Positions 1 to 10,298 of a DNA stretch of 64,000 nt are shown here, piece after piece; position 1 is the first letter of the stretch; every line of letters begins with the position of its first letter. The notes below the pieces were generated by a model. That model searched no databases. It saw only the letters and a list, made by a program, of their open reading frames with translations, and was not told the DNA's origin. The DNA comes from Camellia lanceoleosa. Lineage: Eukaryota; Streptophyta; Magnoliopsida; Ericales; Theaceae. Location of the stretch: assembly GCA_025200525.1 (NCBI GenBank), contig CM045758.1, forward strand, positions 64,664,598 through 64,728,597, written 5' to 3'. The position numbers and the translations under genes were made by a program.

Positions 1-665
1 CCATAAAATTGTGGTGCTTACTGAACACCCCTTGAAGTCCTTGCTGCAACAAGGAGACCTGACAGGAAGAATAGCCAGATGGGCAGTCGCCCTGGGCCAG
101 TACGACCTGGAGTACAGACTTAGAACAGCAATAAAAGGCCAGGTTTTGGCTGACTTCGTGGCCGAGTTCACGCCAGAAAACATAGTACATCAGGCTCCGT
201 TGAGCCGAGGTGAACGATGTCCAAGCAGACAAGAAGAAGCCCAGCCAAAGGCAAAAGAACAAAGGAAAGAAGAAAAACTCAGACCCTGCAGCATTTACAT
301 CGACGACTCCTTTCGACTGTTCGTTGATGGGAGTTCAAACCGACAGAGAGCGGGGGCAGGAGTAGTATTAATATCTCCAGATGGACAGGTACTAGAACAA
401 TCGATTCGTTTGGAGTTCAAGGCCTCAAACAATGAAGCAGAATATGAAGCACTCATTGCAGGACTGAAGCTGGTAGTAGCAGTACAAGCAGATGAGGTAA
501 TAGTCTTTTGTGATTCACAACTTATAGTTAACCAGACAATAGGCGAGTTTGCCGCCCGATATGAAAAAATGTCGGTATACGCAAAGGAGGTCATCAGGTT
601 GGCAGCCTTGTTTCAGAACTGTTGACTACTTCAGGTTAGCTGAGATGATAACAGTCACGCCGATG
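1..665 (+). pseudogene. Ty3/gypsy pol: RT tail and RNase H
   Basis: This is the 3' part of a reverse transcriptase followed by RNase H, which degrades the RNA strand of the RNA-DNA hybrid during retrotransposition. The element begins upstream of the window. The RT-side motif TEHPLKSLLQQGDLTGR opens the frame. The RNase H core follows, with acidic residues in FVDGSS, NEAEYEAL, FCDSQL and the distal HADALANLAS. The reading frame is interrupted at 622-624 and 640-642 by TGA codons where the copy at 25260-26252 has CGA (Arg), so both look like CpG deamination rather than frameshifts. The downstream integrase continues in the same polyprotein. Assignment to the Tat lineage is inferred from element architecture (RNase H form, antisense gene). 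Confidence 0.9.
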
Positions 666-2035
666 CGTTGGCCAACCTAGCTAGTGCAATACAACCTAGA
701 AAAGCAAGAACGATAATGGTCGAATACTTATCGGGCCTGAGTATTGAACCAATAACCACAAGGCATGAAGCAATGTGCGTGGACATGGGACCAGCCTGGA
801 TAGATGCAATCGTTGCGTTCCTGAAAGAAGGAAAGCTGCCAGATGACTGCAAGGCGACACACAAGATCAGATTGAAGTCGATAAGATTCAGTCTGACAGT
901 AGAAGGACATCTCTACAGAAGGTCCTTCACTGGACCCCTTTTGAGGTGCGTACACCCTTCACAAGTTGAAGATTTTTTATATGAAATACATGAAGGAATT
1001 TGTGGAAGCCACGCTGGGGGCAGATCACTCGTTCGTAGGGCCATTACCCAGGGATATTGGTGGCCTTACATGCAGAAAGATGCAGAAGCCTATGTGAAGA
1101 AATGTGAAAAATGCCAAAGGTTTGCACCTCTGATACACCAGCCAGCAGCAGACCCGAACCCTGTATCCAGTCCTTGGCTATTTTCCCAATGGGGCATGGA
1201 TCTCATTGGGCAATTGCCCCAAGCAATTGGGCAAAGGAAAGTACTTACTGGTAGCAACAGATTACTTCACGAAGTGGATAGAGGCTGAACCCCTTGCCAA
1301 AATCCGAGATGTGGATGTTAAGAGCTTCATATGGAAGAACATCATCACCCGGTTTGGGATTCCAAGAGCAATAGTTGCAGATAATGGAACACAATTTGAC
1401 AGCAAGCTAATCAAAAGCTTCTGTGCAAAATTCAAAATCAATAATTACTTTTCAACTCCAAGCTTTCCCCAAAGCAATGGACAAGCAGAAGCATCCAACA
1501 AAGTTATCTTGGATGGGATAAAGAAGAGGCTACAGACAGCAAAAGGAAAGTGGGTGGACGAGTTGCCCAATGTACTCTGGGCATATCGGACTACGCCGAG
1601 AAAATCAACAGGGGAATCCCCCTTTGCCATGGCTTATGGCACAGAAGCAGTCATTCTACTGGAGGTCGGCATCCCAGGGATCAGAACCCAGGGAGTAGAG
1701 AATGGGACTAATGATGTACTCTTAGCCCGAGATTTAGATCTTCTAAAAGAACGAAGGGAGGAAGTTGCAATTCAACTCGCAGCATACCAGCAACAGCTTG
1801 CCAGAGCTTATAACAAGAAGGTCAACCCAAGGGAGTTTCAAATTGGTGACCTTGTCTTAAGAAAAGTCGTTGGCAACAAGAAGGATCCTAGAGAGGGCAA
1901 GCTTGGCCCAAATTGGGAAGGACCCTACAGAATCATCTCGGTACTAGGAAATGGGGCATATCGGCTTGAAGATAATTAGGGCAAAGAACTGCCAAGGCCT
2001 TGGAACACTTGCAATTTGAAAATTTTCTATCATTA
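666..2035 (+). pseudogene. Ty3/gypsy integrase
   Basis: Integrase, the enzyme that inserts the cDNA into the chromosome. An HHCC zinc-binding region precedes the core: HEGICGSHAGGRS, then KKCEKCQRFAP. The DDE core shows ATDYFTKW (first Asp), VADNGTQFDS (second Asp) and SNGQAEASNK (Glu). A C-terminal part with GDLVLRKV and GPYRI follows. One extra base near 1236-1241 shifts the frame between the zinc domain and the core, judged against the copy at 26625-27134. A TAG at 1977-1979 stops the frame early; the family stop is the TAG ending near 2035 after a conserved FYH. The gene is therefore non-functional. Confidence 0.92.
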
Positions 2036-2205
2036 GAATTCTTTGCATATTTGTCATTTGCCGAAGTAAATAAATAAAGTTTTAGCTTGATTTATTTGTT
2101 TGTACACTTGTGACTGATAAAGATACTTGACGCTGTTTCTGGAATACATAATGAGAACCCAAGTGGAGCTTAGGTTCACATTAGGGGGGCAGAGAGAAGC
2201 AATAA
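2036..2205 (+). other. post-integrase spacer with internal polypurine tract
   Basis: Non-coding spacer. It ends in a purine run (2182-2200, TTAGGGGGGCAGAGAGAAG) that looks like a retrotransposon polypurine tract but lies about 4.3 kb upstream of the LTR. The second copy of the family has the same context (TTCACATTAGGGGGG) at 28156-28175. Confidence 0.6.
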
Positions 2206-2900
2206 GATGTTTAACACTTGTTGAAACTTTTGAAAAGTTTACAAGTTAAAGTTAAACTGAGATGATGTTTAACACTTGTTGAAACTTGTGAAAAGTTTAC
2301 AAGTTGAAGTTAAACCGACATGATGTTTAACACTTGTTGAAACTTGTGAAAAGTTTACAAGTTAAAGTTAAACCGAAACGATGTTTAACACTTGTTGAAA
2401 CTTGTGAAAAGTTTACAAGTTGAAGTTAAACCTAGATGATGTTTAACACTTGCTGAAACTTGTGAAAAGTTTACAAGTTGAAGTTAAACCGAAATGATGT
2501 TTAACACTTGTTGAAACTTGTTAAAAGTTTACAAGTTGAAGTTAAACCGAGATGATGTTTAACACTTGTTGAAACTTGTGAAAAGTTTACAAGTTGAAGT
2601 TAAACCGAGATGATGTTTAACACTTGTTGAAACTTGCGAAAAGTTTACAAGTTGAAGTTAAACTGAAATGATGTTTAACACTTGTTGAAACTTGTGAAAA
2701 GTTTACAAGTTGAAGTTAAACCGAGATGATGTTTAACACTTATTGAAACTTGAGAAAAGTTTACAAGTTAAAGTTAAACCGAGATGATGTATAAACACTT
2801 GTTGAAACTTGAGAAAAGTTTACAAGATGAAGACTAAGGTTAAACACTTGTTGAAATTTTATGAAAAAATTTACAAGGTGAAACTAAGCTTAAGCCAAGA
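2206..2900 (+). repeat. 58-bp hairpin tandem repeat
   Basis: Eleven units start at 2206, 2264, 2322, 2380 and so on to 2786, exactly 58 bp apart, with a degenerate twelfth running to about 2900. Each unit contains GTTTAAC and its reverse complement GTTAAAC about 35 bp apart, and ACTTGT paired with ACAAGT inside that, so each unit can fold into a hairpin. The array lies between integrase and the 3' end of the antisense gene. The related element has only one degenerate unit (28185-28240). Confidence 0.9.
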
Positions 2901-3205
2901 AAGGTACTTGGGTACTTGCCGAGGTAAATTATCAATTTGTATAACCAAGGTGTGTCACCCCGAAAAAGTTACACAAGGATTGAAGTGTATATTGAAAATA
3001 TGCAAAATATTCTAAGTATGAAAGCATACAAGACAAATATGCAAGCATTCAAAAGTGAACAAAGTTGTATTAAAGGCACGTCGGCGATGTGAAGAGTTTA
3101 CATTACTTCAGAAAAGAAAAACAAAGTACAAGAAAGGAAGGGAAAAACATAAAGCTAAGACTCTTCGGCAACAACGGATGGTTCAGTCTGAAGTTCGGAC
3201 GATTG
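2901..3205. other. spacer between repeat array and antisense gene
   Basis: No coding sequence is recognised. This is presumably the 3' untranslated part of the antisense gene. The stretch around 2905-3050 (GTACTTGCCGAGGTAA..., CACCCCGAAAAAGTT) matches the equivalent place at 28290-28530 in the second copy. Confidence 0.4.
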
Positions 3206-3964
3206 CTAGGAAAATGCCTCGGCAGCCTTTTCCGTCGCAAGCTTGGCATCAATTTCTTGAAGGGTTTCGTCAAGGCTCTTGTCGACAAGAGGAATGTCGG
3301 CTAATGCCTTCTCAGCTATAGCATCTTTGGGAACCTTCTCATTCTCCTCATCTTGAGTCAAGTCCAGGACTTGCTCATTCAGAGAAGGGGACTTGGTCCC
3401 AGCAGCCTCCTTGGACTTCCTCACCAAGGCTTCATCCTTAGAATTAGATTTGTCCTCAGATTGACTTTGAGGCAGCGTTGGAGGGAATGGAAGAGGAATG
3501 ACGTCGGCATTCCGGAGGGGCGAGTCCTCAGGGACTTCAAGCTTTTTTAGAAAAGACATCCAACCAAAGGTGAAACCCTTGTTGCATGCTTGCTTCACTT
3601 GCTTTTCATAGGCCTCCGTGACATCGGCCATGCCCTGAGCATATGCCTTCTCGTCGACATCCTTGACTTCGGCCTCCTTTGTGGCCAAGGCGTCTTGAAG
3701 TTCCTTCTGGGCCTCGGCCGTCTTGTCTCCGGCCACTTTCAGCTGGGCCTGAAGAACTTTGTTTACAGCCTCAGCGGCACCCACCTTTTCTTCAGCCACA
3801 TCCTTGTCCTTGATGGCAGCCTCGGCTTGATCCTCCAATGTCTTCATCTTTGATTGTAAATTCTTGTTAGTCTTCTGAAGACTTGAGACCTCCCTCTTTT
3901 TGTCGGCCAGCTCCTGCCGATTCTCAAAGACTTGTACGGAGAAAGAATGCGCATGCTGGATGGC

Positions 3965-4046
3965 CTGAAAGTGAACAGAAGTTATTAGAAAACATTATAA
4001 GTATAAAATAAAGGGAAAGAAAAATTACCGAAGTAAAGACACTTAC
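3965..4046 (-). other. intron 3 of antisense gene (copy 1)
   Basis: On the minus strand the exon ends CTGTTCAA, the intron opens GTAAGT and closes CTTTCAG, and the next exon reads GCCATCCAGCATGC. Phase 0. The protein across the junction (SVQ|AIQHAHS) matches the second copy (SIL|AIQHAHS). Confidence 0.75.
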
Positions 4047-4858
4047 TTGAACAGAGCGCTGGAGCATCAGAGCATAGTTTTCAAATTCGCTCAACTTAGC
4101 ATTTTGATTGAGATCGTCGGGAAGAAACAGAGCAGTGCTAAGGGCAACGCCGATATTTATGTCATCGGCGCTATCGTTAGCCATAACTGGCTTATCTTCC
4201 AGTGTAATTTTTGGGGCCCAGGGGGCATCGTTCTTTTTAGACCCCGAGGTGGTCGCAGAGGATGTCGTTGGCTTCTTTGATCGGGTAGACTTGGATGGTT
4301 GGGCCTCGGCACGCCTTTTCTCGGCAGCAGATTGGGACTTATCGCTCTTAGCCAGTTTGGAAATTGGCAAAGTGTCCTCAGTTTTAATTTGAGTCACCTT
4401 TGCCTTTGGCTGAGCCTTTTTTATTCTTTTCTACTTTGGTGGAGGCTGGGTTTATGTTGGCTGAGCATCAACATCAGAAGGGATGCTGACCAGGAGATCC
4501 TTAGCAACTGGTTTTGGGCGGCCTATCTCGGCGGTAAGAACAAGTCATTGCTGACGTTTTCATTGGGATAATGGGATCAAATAAGGAGCCGAGGTTGATG
4601 GCTGCTCGACTGGATCAGAAGTCGATCGTTGATCTTGCCGAGATGTGGAGGCAGCGAGAGGAGTTGTGGCGGATGGAGGAGACAGACTCTTCTTCTTCTT
4701 CTTCTTCTTGGGGATGTCGGGAAGAGCTGACTTATACGTGGGAATGAAATTAAGTAGAAGAGGAGCCTTCTGTTTGAGCACTGGCAGATCCAAAAGTTTC
4801 CTCAAGTCTTTGTTGGGAAAGAAAGACTGATGGAAGCCCTTTGGTGGCTGAGGAAGAG

Positions 4859-4938
4859 CTGCAAGAAAAACAGACGTTAGAAACAAATAAAGTATTGAAG
4901 ACTTTAAAAACAAGTTAATATGAACATAGGGCTCTTAC
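4859..4938 (-). other. intron 2 of antisense gene (copy 1)
   Basis: Minus strand: GGGCAAGG|GTAAGAGCC ... TTTTTCTTGCAG|CTCTTCC, 80 bp, phase 1. Splicing gives VEGK-A-LPQP, which aligns with KEGN-A-LPQS in the second copy, where the intron is 88 bp. Confidence 0.75.
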
Positions 4939-5486
4939 CCTTGCCCTCTACAAAAACTGATCGAGGAAGAGGGTAGAGATGGAGGTCCTCGTTTGGAGCA
5001 AACTCCCAATTCCCCGAGGTAATGAAGTAATTGTCTCTAGCTCCCTTGTTGGAGTCTGGGAGGTCGGTTACCATTTTGTACTCTGTGTACCTCGGCTTAA
5101 GGTAGTAAACGTAGCCCGTATCTTTTTTAAGGCCACATATGGTGTAGCAATACTAGATGTCGGCTAGGGTAATCCTAGCATTTTCTTGTTTAGCTAAAGC
5201 TATGATACCGTGGATGACTCGATAGGAATTGATGACGAGTTGCATCGGGTTCAATTTATAATAGTGAAGTATCTCACGAAAAAGGGTGTTGAGTGGGAGC
5301 CGAAGTCCACACTTAATGAAGGCTACCACAGGGAAGGGCATGGAGTCGGTTATAGGCATGATGGAATCATCATCCCCAGCCAACCTCAGATTGACGTCGG
5401 CCAGAATTTCAAACTCTCGACTAAAGTGTTCTAGTTTGGATGGGGTGTCTACCATATGCTTCCACATATCCATGATATAGGCTTAA

Positions 5487-5971
5487 CTGAAGGGGTTGGA
5501 TTTCAGAAGGGTATGTTTTGAAAGGGTTATTGGGACCCCGTCAAAAACCTAGGTATGTGCTGGTACAAGAATTCTTAAGGATTGTTTCAATTTTTTCCTA
5601 ATTTCTTGTGGGTTCTACAAATAAATCCCAAACCGAGATCTATGAAAACGAAGATTAAAGGCACAAATCTGGAAAAGACACAGAAAACAGAAAACAAGAA
5701 CGAGTTTCAGAATCGAGAACAAAGATGGACTATCAAGAACATTGTAAGTACAAAGGGTATAAGGTCAAGAACAGTGGCAAAAGTACAGAAAAGTTGTGAG
5801 CAGTGTGTGTATTTAAGACATGGGCAAAGAGCAAAGTCGTGAAATAAACACACTCACATACATGATTCGTAAATCAAAAGCTTGAGTAAAAACAACAATG
5901 ACGATTAAATGACGAAGCAGAAACCTCTTGAAGAGCAACAAGAAATAAAACCAGAAGAAACAGTGGCTTAC
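5487..5971 (-). other. 5' UTR intron of antisense gene (copy 1)
   Basis: Minus strand donor CTTTCTG|GTAAGCC at 5971 and acceptor CCCCTTCAG at 5487, 14 bp upstream of the ATG at 5473. The same arrangement in the second copy has donor CAATCG|GTGAGTT (42761) and acceptor CCTTTAG (31143). Inferred from splice consensus and conservation only. Confidence 0.55.
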
Positions 5972-6500
5972 CAGAAAGAGGGAAGCCGGAGTGGGACTTG
6001 CCGAAGTCTGACAAACGGTTGCAAAAGTGATAGAGCGGCGCAATCTTAACCGGAGGAGAGGAATGAAGACAGATACAGAGCTTGAAAGCTTGGAACAATG
6101 GCGGATTTGAGGAAAAGAGCTAGAGAGAGAAAAAAGCTTGAAGATTGAGGAAAAGGTGAAACAAACGAGGGAAGGGAGAAAGTTTTGTTAAAACTTGAAA
6201 CGGCGGCAAAACAGAATTAATGTGCCTCAAACAACGTGTGCGTCAGATGGCGCACGCATGCGCGAGACGATTTAGAAGCACGTACCAAGTACTATCCAGT
6301 AAGAGAAAGACACGTGGCTTAAACGGTTGAGTCATTATGTATGACAGCTCATACGCGTGAAGGGGTTCTTGGAATTCTTGTTCTTGAAAAATACATGTCG
6401 GCCTTGACGATGATTTCGGCTGAGATACTTTAAGCCGATGTACTGGCAAGAAGTATTGATATAGGTTCCATCACCTCAGAATGCCGAGGTAATAGAACTT
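5972..6500 (-). promoter_or_regulatory. putative 5' exon and promoter region of antisense gene
   Basis: No open frame of note. On the minus strand this region would hold the first non-coding exon and promoter of the antisense gene. It is conserved with 42763-43409 in the second copy, for example in GGCGGCAAAAC (about 6202-6212) and AATGTGCCT. No clear TATA box was found on the minus strand, so the promoter is inferred only from the position of the splice donor. Confidence 0.4.
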
Positions 6501-6510
6501 AGGGGGCAGT
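6501..6510 (+). promoter_or_regulatory. polypurine tract
   Basis: AGGGGGCAGT sits directly before the LTR start TGTGGAG. It is the presumed primer site for plus-strand DNA synthesis and shows that this LTR functioned as a 3' LTR. Confidence 0.75.
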
Positions 6511-7050
6511 TGTGGAGATATATTTTCTGAGTACTAACACGTGGCAAGGTGACACCGACGTGTAAGCCGAGGTTCCACGTGTCCTGGTCGAGATGCCGAG
6601 ATGATCTCGGCATAGCTGAGGTTATCTCCGAAGATATCGGAATCCGAGATAAACGGATAAGGGACAAGAGTCCTGGAGTGAGGAATGACTTCAAGATGGA
6701 TAAGGATAATATTCTTAGGGAATCTATCCTTATCTCTTGGGGAGTCCAAAGTAAGTTCTAAATAGGAGTCCATTAAAGTCAGGCTTCTATTGGGACAAGG
6801 ATTGAGTTAACTATAAAAGAGAGGCACCCCCATGGGTTTGAGGTACGCAATTTATATTCAAAACAGTGAGTTTAGCACTATTGATTATCTTTGAGAGATA
6901 TACTGACTTGATCGTCGGAGTGCCCCCAGGTGGACGAACCACCGCCGAAATCTTCTCTTTCTGTTGCAGGTTAGACATGTGTCATCTATTCTGCCAATAC
7001 TCTCCAACTGAATACTAAGCTGGCAGTGTGGTCAAATTTTCACCCACACA
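6511..7050 (+). repeat. gypsy LTR (540 bp), both 3' and 5' context
   Basis: It starts TGTGGAGATATA and ends CACCCACACA. It matches the 547-bp LTRs at 16744-17290 and 43410-43956 along its whole length, for example GATAAGGGACAAGAGTCCT and GGAGTGCCCC. A TATA box (ACTATAAAAGAG) lies near 6810. It is preceded by a polypurine tract and followed by a primer-binding site and gag, so one LTR joins the 3' end of one element unit to the 5' end of another. Confidence 0.9.
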
Positions 7051-7053
7051 ATT

Positions 7054-7071
7054 TGGCGCCGTCTGTGGGAA
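7054..7071 (+). promoter_or_regulatory. primer-binding site
   Basis: TGGCGCCGTCTGTGGGAA follows the LTR by three bases. Its first nine bases match the 3' end complement of tRNA-Asp, the primer usual for Tat/Athila elements; the rest diverges. Confidence 0.7.
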
Positions 7072-7084
7072 GAAAGGAGAATAG

Positions 7085-8495
7085 ATGACCAGTAACGGAC
7101 AAAAGGAAAAGATTGGGGACGACACTCCTGCTGGGAGTGGGAGACCTATTGACCTTGATATCGAAGGAGACGAGTGCAACGTAGAAACTCGTGAACAGCA
7201 TCACGGAGTAAAAGATGTCGGCCAGACTGGCGACGTACCAAAGAAACCTGATCGAAGCGGGTACTACAACGAAGGCGACCTCCAGGTGTGGAAGGATAGG
7301 TGCCTGCGGAGGAACGAAGAAGTGAAAGAGATGGCAAACAAATTGGCAGACCTGCAATCGGTCGTCAATTTTATGATGCAAAATAACGTCATACAGGCAC
7401 CATTCCCGCTGCAGGACACGCCGATTCCAACGGCCAATGCCCAGAAAGGAGGACAAAAAACAATCCCCGTAGCCCCTCAGCATACTAGGAGCGAAAGACA
7501 CTCTCACCGACCTTCCAGGGAGGTCGAACGAGGAGAGTCAAGAAGGGAAGAATCAAGGAGGACGCATCGCACAAAGGAGGCAGACCCCAAAGAATACCAG
7601 CATGTTCAGGGGCAGGCGCTATGCTTCGACACACCTAACGGAGAAAGGTCGAAAAGGGGTCACAACGAAGTCGAGAGCAGTGCTCCGAAAAGGCTGAAGT
7701 CAGGAGACAGCCGAGCTCCTGGCCGAACCAAAGAGGACTTAAGAGACTACCTCAAACGGAAGCAAGATCATGTTGAGGTAACTTCCCTTGTTAAACCGAG
7801 AACACCATTCTCGGTAGAATTAGACAAAATTGAGGTCCCAAAAAGATTCAGTATGCTGAGGTTCTAGATCTACGATGGGAAGTCAGACCCCAACTTTCAC
7901 ATCGGATTATACCTGAACGCAATGGCGCTGTACACTGGAAACGAGCCGTTGCTCTGCAAAGTTTTCCGCTCATCATTCGGGGAGATTACATCGGATTGGT
8001 TTCATAAGCTACCGAAAGGGAGTGTGAAGACCTGGGAAGGCTTGGTCGAGATGTTTGTGGCCAGGTTCGTGACAAACAAGCTACAGCCCTTGAGGGTGGA
8101 CGCTTTGATGGCTCTAAAAATCACCAAGGATGAAGGCCTGAAGGCCTATGCAAAAAGGTACTATAAGGTGTTCAACCGAATACCCGAATGCAACCAAGAG
8201 GTGGCGGTCGTGTCTTTCAAGAACGGCCTGAAAGATGACTGTCCACTACGAAAGTCGTTGGCAAAGATGATGCCAAAAAGCATGGAAGAGCTCATGGCCA
8301 GAATCGAGAAGTATGCCAGAGCCGAGGAAGATACGTCGGGGAATAAGGAGACAAAGCATGAGAAAGGAAACGGCTCGCTAAAGCGAGGCCGAGGTAACAA
8401 TGGATCCAGCAAGCAAGAGGCAGAACTGAGGGCTGCACAGGCAGTGACAACTGTGTTTCGAATTCCGATTCACAAAGTCCTTGATAAATTTATGA
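7085..8495 (+). pseudogene. gypsy gag, 3'-truncated
   Basis: Gag, the structural protein that forms the virus-like particle. The ATG at 7085 follows the primer-binding site and opens a frame that continues to about 8495. The N-terminal third is charged and includes a predicted helix (EVKEMANKLADLQSVVNFM). The retrotransposon gag/capsid domain runs from about 7860 to 8300, with WFHKLPKGSVKTWEGL and FVARFV. Only one in-frame stop is present, TAG at 7866-7868, explained as CAG to TAG. Homology to the second copy ends near 8490, after IHKVLDK, where unrelated AT-rich DNA begins. The zinc knuckle, protease and pol are missing. Confidence 0.88.
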
Positions 8496-8788
8496 ATTTT
8501 ATGTTGTGATTTGGAATAAATAATAATTTTTATTTAAAATTATAAAGAAATTAAGGTTGTATACTGATTTTCATTTTATATTTCTAAGTCTACCAACCAA
8601 TTCAAGCCACTAGTTTGAAACTACTAAAATATTAAATCAACTTGTTATTTTTTAAAAAAGCGAGTTCACAATGGTTTGAAAAATTCTCAATTCGGTTGAT
8701 GATTTTTTTTTTTTCCAAAACAAACCCAAATTGACCTACATATCTAGACCATTCCAACAAGCTTTGTAGTTTCAGCAATTCACTTAAC

Positions 8789-8823
<35 letters not shown>

Positions 8824-9413
8824 TGATTCAAATCTTCTCACTTACTAATGGAGGATAATAACATATTGAAGAACTCACCAATTTTTTTTTTTTAATTACA
8901 CAAATGTGAGGTTTAAAGTCATTTATGAGGTACTTGGGAGCAATTCTCCAATTTTTACCTTCTTTGGAGAATGTTTGGTAACTAAATATTTTAACTAAAA
9001 AAATCAAAAAAATCATAAAAAAAAATATCAAATTATTCTCTTTATCTTTATTTTTTTTATATAAAAATTTTAAAAAATATTAAAAAATTATTTTGTCAAC
9101 TATTTTGATGACATAAAGAAGATGCTTTTGCATCCGGTTGGGGCTGCATCGTCATCATTTCGCTTATTTTATGATTATGGTCATGTGGAGTCAATTATAC
9201 GTTTCTCATCAAGATTATCAAGGCTTTCTGTGAAAGATAGAGGGGTTGGTTGGGAAAGTTGGTTAAACTTGATTTTTTTTATTTTTATTTTTTTATGAGT
9301 AAAAAATATGAGAGGTGATGTGACTCGAAATGGATTAAAAATCAAAAATTGATTTTTAACTAGCTTTCCAAAGTGTCCCATATTAACAATTATAAGAGGT
9401 GGGCTCTTCTTAG
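8496..9413. other. AT-rich spacer with fragment of duplicated host locus
   Basis: No gene is recognised. About 8505-8565 (TTTGGAATAAATAATAATTTTTATTTAAAATTATAAAG...) resembles the host sequence at 16612-16670 and 49230-49290, suggesting a third diverged copy of that locus. The rest holds poly-A/T runs. Confidence 0.4.
8790..8822. repeat. (ATA)n microsatellite
   Basis: About ten uninterrupted AAT/ATA triplets. The tyrosine-rich frame on the other strand is a by-product of this repeat. Confidence 0.95.
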
Positions 9414-9422
9414 GTTGAGATT

Positions 9423-9783
9423 TTTATGTGAGAGAATTTGAGGGTTTTATAGGATTTATTACGGGTTCTGTTTTTATAATTTAAATTATTCATTTTGTAA
9501 GATTTTTAATTTATTCTATTCATAAAAAAATTAGTTCAATATGATAATAATAGTAACATTTTTATTCTATCATATTTGTCTCTAAAAAAATGAATAGTTT
9601 ATTTCACAAATATGTTTGTTGTTCATTTTTTCGGAGACACATTAAAATAAAAAAATTACGATTATTGAATTGAACTAATTTTTTTTCATGAATAATATAT
9701 ATTGAGAGTCCTACAAAATAAACAGTTCGAATTATCAAAACGAGACCTGTGGTGGGCCCTATAAGCCTCTCAAATTCTCTCAT
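9423..9783. mobile_element. fold-back MITE with 9-bp TSD
   Basis: The two halves are inverted copies: GTGAGAGAATTTGAGG near the left end pairs with CCTCTCAAATTCTCTC (with mismatches) at the right. It is flanked by GTTGAGATT (9414-9422) and GTTGAGATC (9784-9792), a 9-bp target duplication with one mismatch, which points to a Mutator-type origin. No coding capacity. Confidence 0.7.
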
Positions 9784-9866
9784 GTTGAGATCTAAATATA
9801 AAAAGTTGAGCTTATACAAAAATAAATAAATATAAATAAATAATGGAGGCATATCCCCTATAGTCC

Positions 9867-10273
9867 AAAATCTAGATTGGATGACGTTGTTTGAGCTTAT
9901 GGGGTTTAATATGGGTCATGTTTCAATAATTTGAACTGTTTATTTTATAGGTCACTTCGTATATTTTATTCATATAAAAAATTAGATCAATATGATAATT
10001 ATAACATATTCAATTTATTGCGTTATCATTAAAAAAGTAAATGATAATTGTGTTTTAAAAATAAACTATAAATTTTTTTGGCAATAAATATAATAAATTG
10101 AACAACATATAATTATTAAATCGATTTAATTTTTTTATATAAATAAAATATACAAAATTTGTATATAAATAAAATATACAAAATATTTAATAAAATAAAT
10201 TATTAAAATTATTAAAATTAAAAGATGTTGAAGGCGACAAATCTAAATAACGACTCCCAGTCCAGATTTTAGA
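9867..10273. mobile_element. fold-back MITE
   Basis: CCAAAATCTAGATTGG at the left pairs with CCAGTCCAGATTTTAG at the right. Inner arms also pair, for example GTATATTTTATTCATAT against ATATAAATAAAATATAC. It shares core sequence with the MITE at 9423-9783 (ATTCAT...AAAAATTAG.TCAATATGATAAT). The right arm contains a 21-bp direct duplication around 10140-10180. No clear target duplication was found. Confidence 0.6.
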
Positions 10274-10298
10274 GTGGCGGAATAATATACAAAGACTC

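Larger units (their letters stand above)
3206..5486 (-). pseudogene. antisense spliced gene of gypsy element, copy 1
   Basis: A multi-exon gene on the strand opposite gag-pol. Exon 2 (5486-4939, ATG at 5473) encodes a domain of the kind annotated as 'putative gypsy type transposon' (compare PF04195), with a core RLPLNTLFREILHYYKLNP followed by NSYRVIHGIIAL. Exon 3 (4858-4047) has a run of eight Lys and other basic patches that could be nuclear signals. Exon 4 (3964-3206) is a long Ala/Lys/Glu coiled coil with the conserved block NKGFTFGW near its end. The introns are 4859-4938 (GT-AG, phase 1) and 3965-4046 (GT-AG, phase 0). Several stops interrupt it: TAG after ADI at about 5153, plus others around 4560 and 4430, while exon 4 is fully open. 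Its function is unknown. Antisense ORFs are known in Tat-type elements such as Grande. Confidence 0.75.

Noticed and set aside
2206..2900. Regular 58-bp repeats considered as a CRISPR-like array
   Set aside because: Repeats are contiguous with no unique spacers and lie in a plant retrotransposon.
3206..4571. Plus-strand frames opposite the antisense gene (3353-3550, 3590-3853, 4047-4392)
   Set aside because: Shadows of the coiled-coil exons on the minus strand; not conserved in the second copy.
6511..7050. Reading this LTR as a solo LTR
   Set aside because: It is flanked by internal sequence on both sides (polypurine tract and antisense gene; primer site and gag) and not by target duplications.
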